64,000 nt of DNA from Bacteroidetes bacterium UBA1941 (GCA_002336805.1 DDEZ01000007.1:1-64000); one strand, 5' to 3'; shown: positions 9,352-18,394, counted from the stretch's first letter. Translations and numbers: made by a program. The notes: generated by a model not told the origin, from the sequence alone.

Positions 9352-10749
9352 ATGAAAAAAGAGCCAAAACAGATAGACAATGTGGCCATCACCGCCATGG
9401 CCTCCAAGGGCCTGGGTATAGGCAAGGTGGACGGTAAAGTATTCTTCGTGGCCGGTGCAGTGCCGGGAGATACGGTGAATGTCCGCATCACTACAGACAA
9501 GAAGAAATATGCTGAGGGAGGTATAGCTACGCTGATCACGCCATCTGCGCATCGCACGGAGCCGGTGTGTGAGCACTTTGGCACCTGTGGCGGCTGCAAA
9601 TGGCAGCACATACAATACAGCGAGCAGCTGCAATACAAGACACAGATCGTAGAAGATGCCCTGATCCGCATAGGTAAGCTGAGTATACCGGAGGTGAAGC
9701 CTATACTGGGAAGCCGGTCCGACTACTTCTACCGCAATAAGCTGGAGTTCAGTTTTACGGACCGCCGCTGGCTGACTCAGGCTGAGATAGATGGTGGGCA
9801 GGAGTTTGACCGCCGCGGGTTGGGATTTCACGTGCCGGGCAGCTTTATGATGGTGCTGGATGTAAAGAAGTGCTGGCTGCAGGGCGATCCGTCTAATGCT
9901 ATCCGCCTGGCAATACGCGACTTTGCGATAGCCAATGATTTTAGCTTTTTCAATATCAAAACACAGGAAGGTCTGCTACGCACGATGATGATCCGTACTA
10001 CCTCTCTGGGTGAGATCATGGTGCTGGTGATGTTTACCTCGCAGGACGATGAGAAAATAGAGGCGCTGCTAGGTCACCTGCAGGAGCAGTTTCCACAGAT
10101 CACCTCGCTACAATATGTGATCAATAATAAGCGTAACGATACCATCTATGACCTGCCTACCTATGTATATAGCGGCAAAGACCATATCGTGGAGCAGTTG
10201 GGAGATTATAAGTTTAAGGTCAACCCTAAGTCTTTCTTCCAGACCAACTCTGATCAAGCGCGGGTGCTATATGATGTGGCAAAGGAGTTTGCCGATCTGA
10301 AGCCTACGGATGTAGTGTATGACCTCTACACAGGTGTGGGCAGTATCGCACTCTACGTATCGGGTCTCTGCAAAAATGTAGTAGGTATAGAGCAGGTAGA
10401 GGCGGCGATAGAAGACGCCAAAGAAAATGCAGAATTGAATGGTGTGACCAATTGTGCCTTCTATGCCGGTGATGTGCGCATGGTGCTGAAGCCCGAGTTT
10501 ATAGCTACCAATGGGAGGCCGGATGTGGTGATCACTGATCCGCCTCGCGCTGGTATGCATGAGGATGTGGTGAAGACGCTGCTGGAGTTGGCTGCTCCGC
10601 GTATCGTCTATGTGAGCTGCAACCCCGCTACCCAGGCACGCGACCTGGAGCTGCTGGCCTCGAAGTATGACATCAAGAAGATACAGCCGGTGGATATGTT
10701 CCCCCAGACGACGCATATAGAGAATGTGGCGGTGCTGGAGCTGAGATAG
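9352..10749 (+). CDS. rlmD: 23S rRNA (uracil-C5)-methyltransferase, RlmD/RumA family
   Basis: An S-adenosylmethionine-dependent enzyme that methylates uracil in RNA; in the family the target is usually 23S U1939. It has 465 residues: an N-terminal TRAM RNA-binding domain (about 5-62), an iron-sulfur cluster site (Cys73, Cys79, Cys82 in CEHFGTCGGC, and Cys174 in KKCW) and a Rossmann methyltransferase domain (VVYDLYTGVGSIALYV). It ends with the catalytic nucleophile Cys423 in YVSCNP and DMFPQTTHIE. Bacteroidota often have more than one RlmD-like protein, and a tRNA-directed (TrmA-like) role cannot be excluded. It is expressed alone or with the TPR gene 35 bp downstream. Confidence 0.93.
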   Translation: MKKEPKQIDNVAITAMASKGLGIGKVDGKVFFVAGAVPGDTVNVRITTDKKKYAEGGIATLITPSAHRTEPVCEHFGTCGGCKWQHIQYSEQLQYKTQIVEDALIRIGKLSIPEVKPILGSRSDYFYRNKLEFSFTDRRWLTQAEIDGGQEFDRRGLGFHVPGSFMMVLDVKKCWLQGDPSNAIRLAIRDFAIANDFSFFNIKTQEGLLRTMMIRTTSLGEIMVLVMFTSQDDEKIEALLGHLQEQFPQITSLQYVINNKRNDTIYDLPTYVYSGKDHIVEQLGDYKFKVNPKSFFQTNSDQARVLYDVAKEFADLKPTDVVYDLYTGVGSIALYVSGLCKNVVGIEQVEAAIEDAKENAELNGVTNCAFYAGDVRMVLKPEFIATNGRPDVVITDPPRAGMHEDVVKTLLELAAPRIVYVSCNPATQARDLELLASKYDIKKIQPVDMFPQTTHIENVAVLELR

Positions 10750-10784
10750 TTATTTCTTATACCTTAGTCAGGTAAAAACACACC

Positions 10785-13061
10785 TTGAAACGTTTTGAAG
10801 GATTTCTCTGGATCGTGGTGGCACTCGCATTTGTAATGAGGCCATTCGTAGATACTAGTCATTTTATTTTTCTGGCTGTACTGCTTATCTCTTGCTCATA
10901 TTTTGTAGGAGGGTATTGGCTATTCAATCTGGAAAAACCCCGCAGGAAGCTTATTCCTATCTTGTCAGGATTCATACTTGGACCTTGTATTTATATATGG
11001 CCCTCCATTATTAAATTGAATATTGCGACCCCCTTTCAGCTATTTCGTATTGCTGCTACTGGTTGTCTCGCCTTGTTCCTTCTTCTTATCATAGTTTTCT
11101 CCAAGAGACTAGGGGGAATCGCGAATAATATTAAACCTCTTTTTTGGCGCTCGGTTGTGATATTAAGTATCACGGGGATTTTTACGCCTCAACTTATATA
11201 CTATAAACCATATCGTATCCTTTCATCTGCTCTCAATAATGGAGACGGTAATCTGAGAAGTAATATTGAAATGTTTGACTATTACGATCTCTATAAAAAA
11301 GCACAAGACGCTGGCGACTGTGACAATGCGATCCGGTACGCATTATTTGAAAATCTCGCTGGCAGGAAATGGCTTGGGCTAGACAACAGGTCCGAAACGG
11401 CCGCTCTCGCCTTCGATACGATTGCTTTGACATTAGATAGTGTCAGTATGGATGATAGCGTCAAAGAAATGTTAAGTGAATCAGGCAAGTACGCAAATAA
11501 TCTGCAAGCTATAGGAGCTACTTATGATCACATCTGGGATGCCTACGATTGCAAAGCATCTACAGCATTTGCCAACCAGCGGTATGATACTGCCCTTAAA
11601 TATTATCTTCTAGCTGATAAAGCTACAGCCGAATTTTATCAGGATAAAAATAGCAGATCAGTGAACTATTATAAAATAGCTCAGTGTGACAATAAACTAG
11701 GTTATTTTAAAAAAGGCACCGATTACCTGACAAGAGCCCTAGAGATCCGGATGAAAAATGGTGATACGGCAAGCCTTGCCGTGGGTCAGATAATCAGCGA
11801 AATGGGCATTAGCTGCTCGCACATGCATTTTTATGCTCAAAGCAATCACCTTTATAGAATCGCAAACGCTATATACCGGAAAGATAGCACCAATAAGGAT
11901 GCAATAGATGAGCTGGTATCAAATTACACCTTTCTTTCCCAGAACCTAGCTACAGAGGACAGCCTTGATGCAGCCTTTTTTTATATTAAGAAAGCGATCT
12001 CTCTGGAAAAGCCCGGTGACTTGAGGTATTGCATCTCTTCACTATACTATGCCACCTATCTGACCAAGATAAGTGTGTATGATAAAACCGACTCTGTCCT
12101 GAGGGAATCTAAAGAATGCCTGCAAGCCAATCACAATCCGTATGTGAGCCTGGCCACATATGATTACCTCGCTTCGTTCTGTCATGCCGCGTTGGCAAAG
12201 TATGAGCTTGCGAAAAATGAGATATCCGAAGCTAAAACTGTATTAAAAAATGCAGGGCAAAGAAGCACGGAGCAGTATCAGTCCTGCCTCCTTTTATCAG
12301 CGGATATACATCACATACTCGGTGAGTATCCTGATGCTATCAATGACTATGATGCCGCCCTCAGTATGATCTCTACACGCGATAGCAGCAGGCGGATGCA
12401 AAAAGCGCTCATAAAATCGAGCACGGCAGAGCTATATCTGACATTAGACGAAACGGCTGAAGCAAAAATAGCTGCTACTGAAGCTATCCTGCTAGCTGGA
12501 TCTGACACTGGCAAAAGCCAATCTTCTAACAATGTCCTTTACAACAAGCTGGCTTATGTAAACTATGCCTTGGGGAATGTGGGCAGATCTAAAATGCTTT
12601 ACGAAAAAGTACTGTCTAATAATGCTGCTACGAATTACAGATATACCATTACAAGCGCCTTAGCGTACAATGGCCTCGGCCTGGATGCGCTCGCGGAGAA
12701 AAGACTAAATGTGGCAGATTCATTGTTTGACAAATCCCTGCATATGTATAGACGGCTTGTGCATGAGAAAAATCCTCTCACCGCTCAGGTATATGTCAAC
12801 TATGCTCTTTTAAATGTTGCCCAAAACAAACTGCCTGAGGCCGAGGAAAAGTTGCATAAGGCTCAGGCTATCGATCAATCCTTCCTCTCGCCTGACCATG
12901 ATGTTTTTGGTGACATAGCAGCCGCCATGGGAGATATTTATGTCCGTGAGGGAGATAAGATCAAAGCGCGCGAGTATTACGAAAGGGCTATAAATATCTA
13001 CAAGAAGAAGTTTGATCCCGGACATAGTAAAATCAAGAATCTTCAACGCAAGCTTCTCTGA
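10785..13061 (+). CDS. Membrane protein with long tetratricopeptide-repeat domain
   Basis: A 758-residue protein I cannot name. The first ~150 residues contain about five hydrophobic segments (near 5-20, 25-45, 58-80, 87-106 and 118-135). The rest is a chain of TPR helices: paired motifs with A/L/Y spacing such as YKIAQCDNKLGYFKKGTDYL, INDYDAALSM and AREYYERAINIYKKKF, the last being a near-perfect TPR. TPR arrays bind proteins, so a membrane-anchored scaffold is likely. There is no kinase, cyclase or DNA-binding domain, although related TPR proteins in Bacteroidota often carry one. It starts with TTG 10785, preceded by a -7 element TACCTTAG (10760-10767); ATG 10836 is possible but cuts the first membrane segment. 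By eye it is more AT-rich than its neighbours. Confidence 0.8.
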   Translation: MKRFEGFLWIVVALAFVMRPFVDTSHFIFLAVLLISCSYFVGGYWLFNLEKPRRKLIPILSGFILGPCIYIWPSIIKLNIATPFQLFRIAATGCLALFLLLIIVFSKRLGGIANNIKPLFWRSVVILSITGIFTPQLIYYKPYRILSSALNNGDGNLRSNIEMFDYYDLYKKAQDAGDCDNAIRYALFENLAGRKWLGLDNRSETAALAFDTIALTLDSVSMDDSVKEMLSESGKYANNLQAIGATYDHIWDAYDCKASTAFANQRYDTALKYYLLADKATAEFYQDKNSRSVNYYKIAQCDNKLGYFKKGTDYLTRALEIRMKNGDTASLAVGQIISEMGISCSHMHFYAQSNHLYRIANAIYRKDSTNKDAIDELVSNYTFLSQNLATEDSLDAAFFYIKKAISLEKPGDLRYCISSLYYATYLTKISVYDKTDSVLRESKECLQANHNPYVSLATYDYLASFCHAALAKYELAKNEISEAKTVLKNAGQRSTEQYQSCLLLSADIHHILGEYPDAINDYDAALSMISTRDSSRRMQKALIKSSTAELYLTLDETAEAKIAATEAILLAGSDTGKSQSSNNVLYNKLAYVNYALGNVGRSKMLYEKVLSNNAATNYRYTITSALAYNGLGLDALAEKRLNVADSLFDKSLHMYRRLVHEKNPLTAQVYVNYALLNVAQNKLPEAEEKLHKAQAIDQSFLSPDHDVFGDIAAAMGDIYVREGDKIKAREYYERAINIYKKKFDPGHSKIKNLQRKLL

Positions 13062-13103
13062 CCATTGGAGACAAGCAGATTCAGCTTAAATTGCAGGCCG
13101 TAA

Positions 13104-14171
13104 TTGTGCAATTTGAAAAACTCCATCCTCTTCTCCTCTATCCTCCTCGACTGGAACCGCCACTCCAATGACCGGCAGATGCCGTGGAAAGGGGAGCGCG
13201 ACCCCTATCTGGTGTGGCTGTCGGAGATCATACTGCAGCAGACACGGGTAGAGCAGGGACTGCCTTATTTTTTGAGGTTTAAAGAGGCTTATCCTACCGT
13301 GCGGGACCTGGCAGATGCGCCGGAAGATGATGTGATGCGGCTATGGCAGGGGCTGGGCTACTACTCCCGCGCGCGGAACCTGCACCATACGGCGAAGCAG
13401 ATCGCCTATGAGCTGAAAGGCGAATTTCCCTCTACATATCATGACATAGTAAAGCTGAAAGGGATAGGTCCGTACACAGCTGCAGCTATATCGTCTTTCA
13501 TTTTTGGAGAGCGGCAGGCGGTGGTGGATGGGAATGTGATACGAGTGTTGGCGCGGGTTTATGGGATCGATATGCCTTTTGATACGACGGATGGGAGGAA
13601 GCACTTCTCGCAGCTGGCCCAGGAGCTGATCAGCGCAGAGCATCCGGGTGAGTACAATCAGGCTATCATGGACTTTGGGGCAACGGTCTGTACACCGCTG
13701 AGTCCGAAGTGCGAGGAGTGCCCTTTCTCAAAAATGTGTGTGGCCTATCAGAAGGACCTGATCAGCGAGCTACCTGTCAAGTCTAAGAAGATTGTTAAGA
13801 AGGAGCGGTTCTTCTACTACCTTGTACTGAAAGATGATAAGGAGATCCTCATCTCAAAGCGCAGCGGGGACGATATATGGAAGGGGCTTTATATCCTACC
13901 ATACATAGAGTCAGACAAACCGCTTCGCAAAAACATCGGGCAGCGGGTCAGCGACTTCCTTGGGCAAAAGGCGACGATTTCGGATTACTCCAGGCCTTAT
14001 AGTCAGCAGCTTACGCATCAGAGCCATCAGTCGGTCTTCATCTTTGTGGAGGGAATTGACCTGCAAAATGTTCACATAGAAGGTACCATCCGGGTGCCGC
14101 TGGATAAATTGAGTACCTTTGGCTTTCCTAAAACAGTGCATTTGTTCCTCGTGGAAAATTCACTACTTTAG
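13104..14171 (+). CDS. mutY: A/G-specific adenine DNA glycosylase
   Basis: Removes adenine mispaired with 8-oxoguanine or guanine. The 355 residues contain all family parts: catalytic Glu41 in LSEIILQQTRV, the helix-hairpin-helix with LKGIGPYTAAAI, catalytic Asp142 in VVDGNVIRVLARV, and the 4Fe-4S loop Cys196-X6-Cys203-X2-Cys206-X5-Cys212. A C-terminal NUDIX-like domain (about 235-350) recognises 8-oxoguanine. There is no ATG near the N-terminus; TTG 13104 or TTG 13113 (MKNSILFSS) are the plausible starts, both at the expected distance from the conserved LDW and PW motifs. It begins the conserved mutY-ssb-gldE-gldD order known from gliding Bacteroidota. The ssb promoter lies inside its last codons. 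Confidence 0.93.
   Translation: MCNLKNSILFSSILLDWNRHSNDRQMPWKGERDPYLVWLSEIILQQTRVEQGLPYFLRFKEAYPTVRDLADAPEDDVMRLWQGLGYYSRARNLHHTAKQIAYELKGEFPSTYHDIVKLKGIGPYTAAAISSFIFGERQAVVDGNVIRVLARVYGIDMPFDTTDGRKHFSQLAQELISAEHPGEYNQAIMDFGATVCTPLSPKCEECPFSKMCVAYQKDLISELPVKSKKIVKKERFFYYLVLKDDKEILISKRSGDDIWKGLYILPYIESDKPLRKNIGQRVSDFLGQKATISDYSRPYSQQLTHQSHQSVFIFVEGIDLQNVHIEGTIRVPLDKLSTFGFPKTVHLFLVENSLL
14141..14171 (+). promoter_or_regulatory. ssb promoter
   Basis: TTTG (14141-14144), exactly 19 bases, TACTTTAG (14164-14171): one mismatch to the Bacteroidota consensus. It overlaps the 3' end of mutY and gives a leader of about 25 bases before ATG 14203. Confidence 0.6.
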
Positions 14172-14202
14172 GTATCTTAATTTATAACTAAATACACAAG
14201 AG

Positions 14203-14661
14203 ATGGTAAACAGGGTTCAACTGTTAGGCAGACTGGGGAAGGACCCGGTCTTGAAGCATTTTTCTGAAAACAACGTGATAGCCGAGTTCTCTCTGGCCAC
14301 CACAGAGTCCTACCGCGACAAGGAGGGCAAGTGGGTAGAGGTGACCGACTGGCACAATGTAAAGCTCCCCTTCAAATCTCTGGCAGAGCGCGCCGAGAAG
14401 TACCTGAAGAAAGGCAGCCTGATCTACCTGGAGGGTAAGATCAAAACAAGGAGCTATGATGACAAAGACGGTAACAAGCGCTATGTGACTGAGATAGTAG
14501 CCGAGAGCCTCCGTATGCTGGACAAGAAGGACGGCAGCACTGGTGGCGGCAGCTACAGTGACAACGGTGGCGGACAGAACTACTCCTCCCAGCCGCAGCA
14601 GGAATACGCCGGCAATGACAGCAGGCCATCTAATAACATAGATGACGACCTGCCATTCTAA
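14203..14661 (+). CDS. ssb: Single-stranded DNA-binding protein
   Basis: Coats single-stranded DNA in replication, repair and recombination. It has 152 residues: an OB fold at 1-105 (MVNRVQLLGRLGKDP, FSLATTE, WHNVKLP, LEGKIKTRSYDDKDG) and a flexible Gly/Ser/Gln/Asn-rich linker. It ends in the acidic tip DDDLPF, the docking site for partner proteins such as helicases and exonucleases. A strong terminator follows 11 bp after the stop codon. Confidence 0.97.
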   Translation: MVNRVQLLGRLGKDPVLKHFSENNVIAEFSLATTESYRDKEGKWVEVTDWHNVKLPFKSLAERAEKYLKKGSLIYLEGKIKTRSYDDKDGNKRYVTEIVAESLRMLDKKDGSTGGGSYSDNGGGQNYSSQPQQEYAGNDSRPSNNIDDDLPF

Positions 14662-14672
14662 ATGATCAACCC

Positions 14673-14710
14673 GGACAGGCAGGGATACACTCTGCCTGTC
14701 CTTATTTTTT
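14673..14710 (+). terminator. Rho-independent terminator after ssb
   Basis: GGACAGGCAG (14673-14682) and CTGCCTGTCC (14692-14701) form a perfect ten-pair stem, followed by TTATTTTTT. It sits between ssb and the true gldE start. This argues against reading the gldE frame back to ATG 14662. Confidence 0.92.
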
Positions 14711-14790
14711 CACTAAACCATAAGTCCTTGGACCCCGGCCCCGCAAATCTCCCCCCCAGTTGCCTGATCATCCTCAGCAGCTTCATACAC

Positions 14791-16089
14791 ATGCCCGATA
14801 CGGGCACCATCCTTGCAGCTTTTGCAGCGCTTTTACTGATCCTGTGCTCAGCCCTGATGGCTGCGTCTGAGATCGCGTTTTTCTCTATCACCAATGTGGA
14901 GAAGGAAGAACTGCGCGATAGCGAAGAAGAATCCGATCAAAAGCTAGCCAAACTACTGGACCGCCCGCGCTACCTGCTATCTACGATCCTGATAGGCAAT
15001 AATGTGGTGAACATCGGCGTGATCATCATCTCGTACTACATCATCACGCACATTTTTGAGTTTAAAGATGTAGCGATTGGTTCTTTCACCGTCCCAGGTT
15101 CTGTGTTTGACTTTACCATCAACGTGCTGGTGGTGACTTTCTTCCTGGTACTCTTTGGCGAAGCCATACCAAAAGTATACGCCTCTCTGAATAAGCTGAA
15201 GATAGCGAGAGGAGTGGCAGGGCTATTTGTAGTGCTCAATCGCATCTTTTATCCCATTAACTATATCCTCGTGGGCTCTACCTCTATGATAGAGAAGCGT
15301 ATCAAGCGTCACAACGCAGAGATAGACATAGAAGAGATCAATAAGGCGATAGAGATCACTGTAGAGAATAAAGAATCCGGTAATGATGTGAAGATGCTGA
15401 AGGGCATCGTGCACTTTGGCAACCTGACGGTGAAGCAGATCATGCGCCAGCGTATGGAGGTGGCTGCTGCTGATATCACGTGGAACTATGAAGAGCTGCT
15501 GAACTATGTGCGCGAGGTGGGCTACTCACGTATACCCGTGTACACTGAGAATATAGACCAGATACAAGGTGTGCTCTACATCAAAGATCTACTGGACCAT
15601 CTCAATCAGGATATCACCTTTGGCTGGCAGAAGCTGATACGCGAACCACTGCACGCACCAGAGACGAAGAAGATAGATGATATGCTGCGCGAGTTTCAGG
15701 CATCGCATAAGCACCTGGCTATCGTGGTGGATGAGTTTGGCGGTACATCAGGTATCGTGACCATGGAGGATATAGTGGAAGAAGTGATAGGTGATATCAA
15801 AGACGAGTTTGACGAGTCTACGGATACTAATATCCGCAAGGTGAATGACAACACCTATATCGTAGAAGGTACTATGCCGCTGCATGACTTCAGCAGGGCA
15901 CTGGAGCTGGACACAGGTCACTTTGACGAAGTGCGTGAGGATGCAGAGACACTGGCCGGCCTGCTGCTGGAGCTAAAGGGCCGTATCCCTAAACAGGGCG
16001 ATGAGATCAATTTTGAAAAGTTCAACTTCCGCATACTGTCGGTGAAAAATAACCGTATAGAGAAGGTAAAGCTGGAGGTGGCGAACTGA
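14791..16089 (+). CDS. gldE: Gliding motility-associated protein GldE (CNNM/CBS/CorC family)
   Basis: A polytopic inner-membrane protein related to CNNM/HlyC-CorC transporters. In Flavobacterium johnsoniae gldE is a gliding gene working with gldD. From ATG 14791 it has 432 residues: a DUF21/CNNM membrane domain with four hydrophobic segments (residues ~4-30, 60-85, 105-130, 140-165), a CBS pair (VKQIMRQRMEVAAADI to GTSGIVTMEDIVEEVIGDI) and a CorC_HlyC domain at the C-terminus. The open frame extends back to 14662, but that part contains the ssb terminator, so 14791 is the better start. In other species gldD follows at once; here a toxin-antitoxin module lies between them. Confidence 0.9.
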   Translation: MPDTGTILAAFAALLLILCSALMAASEIAFFSITNVEKEELRDSEEESDQKLAKLLDRPRYLLSTILIGNNVVNIGVIIISYYIITHIFEFKDVAIGSFTVPGSVFDFTINVLVVTFFLVLFGEAIPKVYASLNKLKIARGVAGLFVVLNRIFYPINYILVGSTSMIEKRIKRHNAEIDIEEINKAIEITVENKESGNDVKMLKGIVHFGNLTVKQIMRQRMEVAAADITWNYEELLNYVREVGYSRIPVYTENIDQIQGVLYIKDLLDHLNQDITFGWQKLIREPLHAPETKKIDDMLREFQASHKHLAIVVDEFGGTSGIVTMEDIVEEVIGDIKDEFDESTDTNIRKVNDNTYIVEGTMPLHDFSRALELDTGHFDEVREDAETLAGLLLELKGRIPKQGDEINFEKFNFRILSVKNNRIEKVKLEVAN

Positions 16090-16132
16090 TGTGCCTGAGT
16101 TTGTTTATTTTTATCAGACTAATCACTACTAT

Positions 16133-16351
16133 ATGATCTGCTTACTAACGATACACCCTCAGTATATCACTGACCAAAAAGGCAAAAAAATATCTGTGAT
16201 AATCCCTATCGATGAATACGAGCGTATAGTAGAAGAACTGGAAGACCTGGAGGATGTGCAGCTGTATGATGAATCCAAAGCCGATGGTGAAATGCCAATA
16301 CTTATGGAAGATGCCTTCAAAATGATAGAGGCATCTAAAAAGCGCAAATAA
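16133..16351 (+). CDS. Type II antitoxin, RelB/Phd-like
   Basis: A 72-residue acidic protein from ATG 16133 (an upstream GTG at 16091 is possible but the segment it adds has no family features). The N-terminal part HPQYITDQKGKKISVIIPIDEYERIVEELEDLED (given as 16154-16258) has the strand plus 'IPxxEYERIxEELEDLED' helix typical of Phd/YefM- and RelB-type antitoxins, which bind operator DNA as dimers. The C-terminal half is the usual toxin-wrapping extension. The stop codon overlaps the toxin ATG by one base (TAATG), the normal antitoxin-toxin coupling. Family assignment is by pattern; the toxin partner supports it. Confidence 0.8.
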   Translation: MICLLTIHPQYITDQKGKKISVIIPIDEYERIVEELEDLEDVQLYDESKADGEMPILMEDAFKMIEASKKRK

Positions 16352-16606
16352 TGAGCTATCAGGTCAGTATCCGAAAAAAAGCTATTCAGGCGTTAAAAAA
16401 GATATACGAGCCTGACTATTCCAAAATTAAAAACTGCCATCATAAACCTGGCCGATGATCCACGGCCCTCGGGTTGTAAAAAACTAAAAGGCCGCCCCGG
16501 TTACCGTATCAGGGTCGGAGATTATAGAATCATCTATGAAGTGATGGATAAAGTGCTCCATATAGAGGTAGTACAATTAGGTCATCGGAAAGACATTTAT
16601 CAATAA
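16351..16606 (+). pseudogene. RelE/ParE-type toxin, frameshifted
   Basis: Reading from ATG 16351 gives a RelE-like start (MSYQVSIRKKAIQALKKIY) but runs into TGA at 16456-16458 after 35 codons. From 16433 the +1 frame continues with the rest of a RelE toxin: NLADDPRPSGCKKLKG, RPGYRIRVGDYRIIYEV and LGHRKDIYQ, ending with TAA 16604-16606. Joined at the run of five A at 16429-16433, the two parts give a normal 84-residue toxin with the conserved Lys/Arg and the RVGDYRIIYE core. One extra A therefore breaks the gene. It may be a real inactivation, a sequencing error in the A run or, less likely, recoding. It overlaps the antitoxin by one base and lies 9 bp before gldD. Confidence 0.85.
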
Positions 16607-16615
16607 AATAGCTCT

Positions 16616-17200
16616 GTGCGACAATCATATCTTCTCTTTATTTCAGTCATCGCTTTAGCATTGTCATCTTGTCACGGTGACTACAGCCCAAAGCCAAAGG
16701 CCTATCCCCGCGTCGTATTTCCCGAGAGGAAATATGAAATGTATGACTCAAAGGATTGTCCCTTCCGATTTGAGAAGCCTGTGTATACGCAGATACAGCA
16801 TGACAGCTCTGCTATGGGCATGAGCCAGCCCTGCTGGATCAACGTGGCCTTCCCGGATTTTAATGGCACGGTGAACCTGACCTACAAGGAGATCACCAAA
16901 GATATGACGCTGGAGAGGCTGCTGGAAGACGCACACAAGCTCTCCTTCAAACACACCAAGAAAGCTAACTATATAGACGAGAGCCTGATAGTGAATAAGC
17001 ATGGCGTAAGCGGTATCTTCTACAATGTAGGTGGCGATGCTGCGTCTAATATCCAATTCTTCCTCACGGATAGTACGCACCACTTCATACGCGGCTCGCT
17101 TTATTTCTACAATGAGCCTAACAGCGACTCGATGGCGCCGGTCCTGACCTTTGTACGCCAGGACCTGGACACGATGCTCAGCACCTTTGAGTGGAAATAA
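16616..17200 (+). CDS. gldD: Gliding motility lipoprotein GldD
   Basis: A lipoprotein needed for gliding in Flavobacterium johnsoniae; its molecular role is unknown. It has 194 residues; the signal peptide ends with LSSC (Cys19) at an expected lipidation site. The family features follow: DYSPKPKAYPRVVFPERKY, DCPFRFEKPVY, CWINVAFPDFNGTVNLTYKE and a C-terminal FVRQDLDTMLSTFEW. The start is GTG 16616, the only one that gives a full signal peptide. Its position after mutY-ssb-gldE agrees with the known order, apart from the toxin-antitoxin pair placed in front of it. It is presumably transcribed from gldE or from the antitoxin promoter. Confidence 0.9.
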   Translation: MRQSYLLFISVIALALSSCHGDYSPKPKAYPRVVFPERKYEMYDSKDCPFRFEKPVYTQIQHDSSAMGMSQPCWINVAFPDFNGTVNLTYKEITKDMTLERLLEDAHKLSFKHTKKANYIDESLIVNKHGVSGIFYNVGGDAASNIQFFLTDSTHHFIRGSLYFYNEPNSDSMAPVLTFVRQDLDTMLSTFEWK

Positions 17201-17234
17201 TAGTGACTCAGTGCGGGCTGTCGTTTTTATGAAA

Positions 17235-17242
17235 TATCTTTG
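17235..17242 (+). promoter_or_regulatory. -7 element for the serine hydrolase gene
   Basis: TATCTTTG matches TAnnTTTG exactly and ends nine bases before ATG 17252. No good -33 TTG lies at the usual distance. If used, transcription would start within a few bases of the ATG. Confidence 0.45.
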
Positions 17243-17251
17243 ACACCCGTC

Positions 17252-18388
17252 ATGAAAAGGATACTCCTAGCCTCCCTTGTAATCAGCATTGTTTTATGTT
17301 CCTGCCAGTTTGCGCGGACTGTGGTGTATAATGACCCGGGGCTGCAGGATTTCAAATTTATGCCGTACTCCAAAGTCAAAACAGGTACCTACCAGCCGCT
17401 GCCGGAGTCATCCATCTACAATACGATGAAGTTGCCGGACTCATTGCAGAAAGCGCTGACGCAGACACAGACAGTTGCTTTTCTCGTATTGAAACATGAC
17501 AGCATAGTGTATGAATGGTATGCGCCGGGGTATAGTGATAGCAGCCGGACCAATCCATTCTCTATGACGAAGTCTATCATGTCTATCCTGACTGGTATCG
17601 CGCTGAAGGAAGGAAAGATAGGTAGCGTGGATGATCCGATCGGCAAATACTATGCGCCATACCAGGCAGACAGCCTGAGCCGTGTCACTATCAAGCACTG
17701 CCTGACCATGTCTACCGGGCTCAACTATCACGACCACTACCTGAATCCGGTGGGCCATGTAGCAAAGCTGTACTATGGAAATAACCTCCATCAGTTCGTA
17801 AATACCATGAAGTATGAAAAGCCGGCAGGGTATGAGTTTCGCTACAAGAATGTAGACCCGCAGATCCTCGGCATAGCACTGACCAAGGCTGTGGGCATGA
17901 GCATGACACAATATGCCTCAGAGAAGCTATGGCAGCCGCTCGGAGCCGCACATGAGGCCTGGTGGCTCACGGATAAAAAAGGCGGCATGGAGAAGACGTA
18001 CTGCTGCTTTCACACAGATGCGCGGGATATAGCACGCATAGGAATACTGTACGAGCACTATGGCAACTGGCACGGCACGCAGATAGTGGATAGCAGCTAT
18101 GTGCGCACCTCTCTCTCTCCTATCAATATATGTGATGGGGAGCATGGTGATACCGTGATCTGCAATAGATATGGCTATCTATGGTGGCTACGAAACACGG
18201 ACGGTCACGGAGACTATGCTGCGGACGGTATGAAAGGTCAATACGTGGGTGTGATGCCTGATAAGGATATTGTATTCGTACGGCTGGGGCTCAGGGACTG
18301 GTATCAGACGGGACATCGCTTCGGCAATTATCCATTTCTATACAGGACGATAGCGAGATCGCTCAGGCAGATGTTTGATAAAAAATAA
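17252..18388 (+). CDS. Serine hydrolase lipoprotein (class C beta-lactamase/esterase fold)
   Basis: A 378-residue exported enzyme of the beta-lactamase-like serine hydrolase family, which includes esterases, D-amino peptidases and class C beta-lactamases. The nucleophile and general base are Ser104 and Lys107 in SMTK; a Tyr-X-Asn motif is seen in RYKN, and KGQYVGV near the end may be the third motif in place of KTG. The signal peptide ends in LCSC (Cys18), so it is probably a lipoprotein. ATG 17252 fits the signal peptide and the nearby -7 element better than the in-frame TTG 17240. The substrate is unknown. It is convergent with the pseudouridine synthase gene, six bases away. Confidence 0.88.
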   Translation: MKRILLASLVISIVLCSCQFARTVVYNDPGLQDFKFMPYSKVKTGTYQPLPESSIYNTMKLPDSLQKALTQTQTVAFLVLKHDSIVYEWYAPGYSDSSRTNPFSMTKSIMSILTGIALKEGKIGSVDDPIGKYYAPYQADSLSRVTIKHCLTMSTGLNYHDHYLNPVGHVAKLYYGNNLHQFVNTMKYEKPAGYEFRYKNVDPQILGIALTKAVGMSMTQYASEKLWQPLGAAHEAWWLTDKKGGMEKTYCCFHTDARDIARIGILYEHYGNWHGTQIVDSSYVRTSLSPINICDGEHGDTVICNRYGYLWWLRNTDGHGDYAADGMKGQYVGVMPDKDIVFVRLGLRDWYQTGHRFGNYPFLYRTIARSLRQMFDKK

Positions 18389-18394
18389 TGAGGA

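Noticed and set aside
14662..14790. N-terminal extension of GldE to ATG 14662
   Set aside because: This part contains the perfect ssb terminator, and the translated segment is not GldE-like; ATG 14791 gives the expected start.
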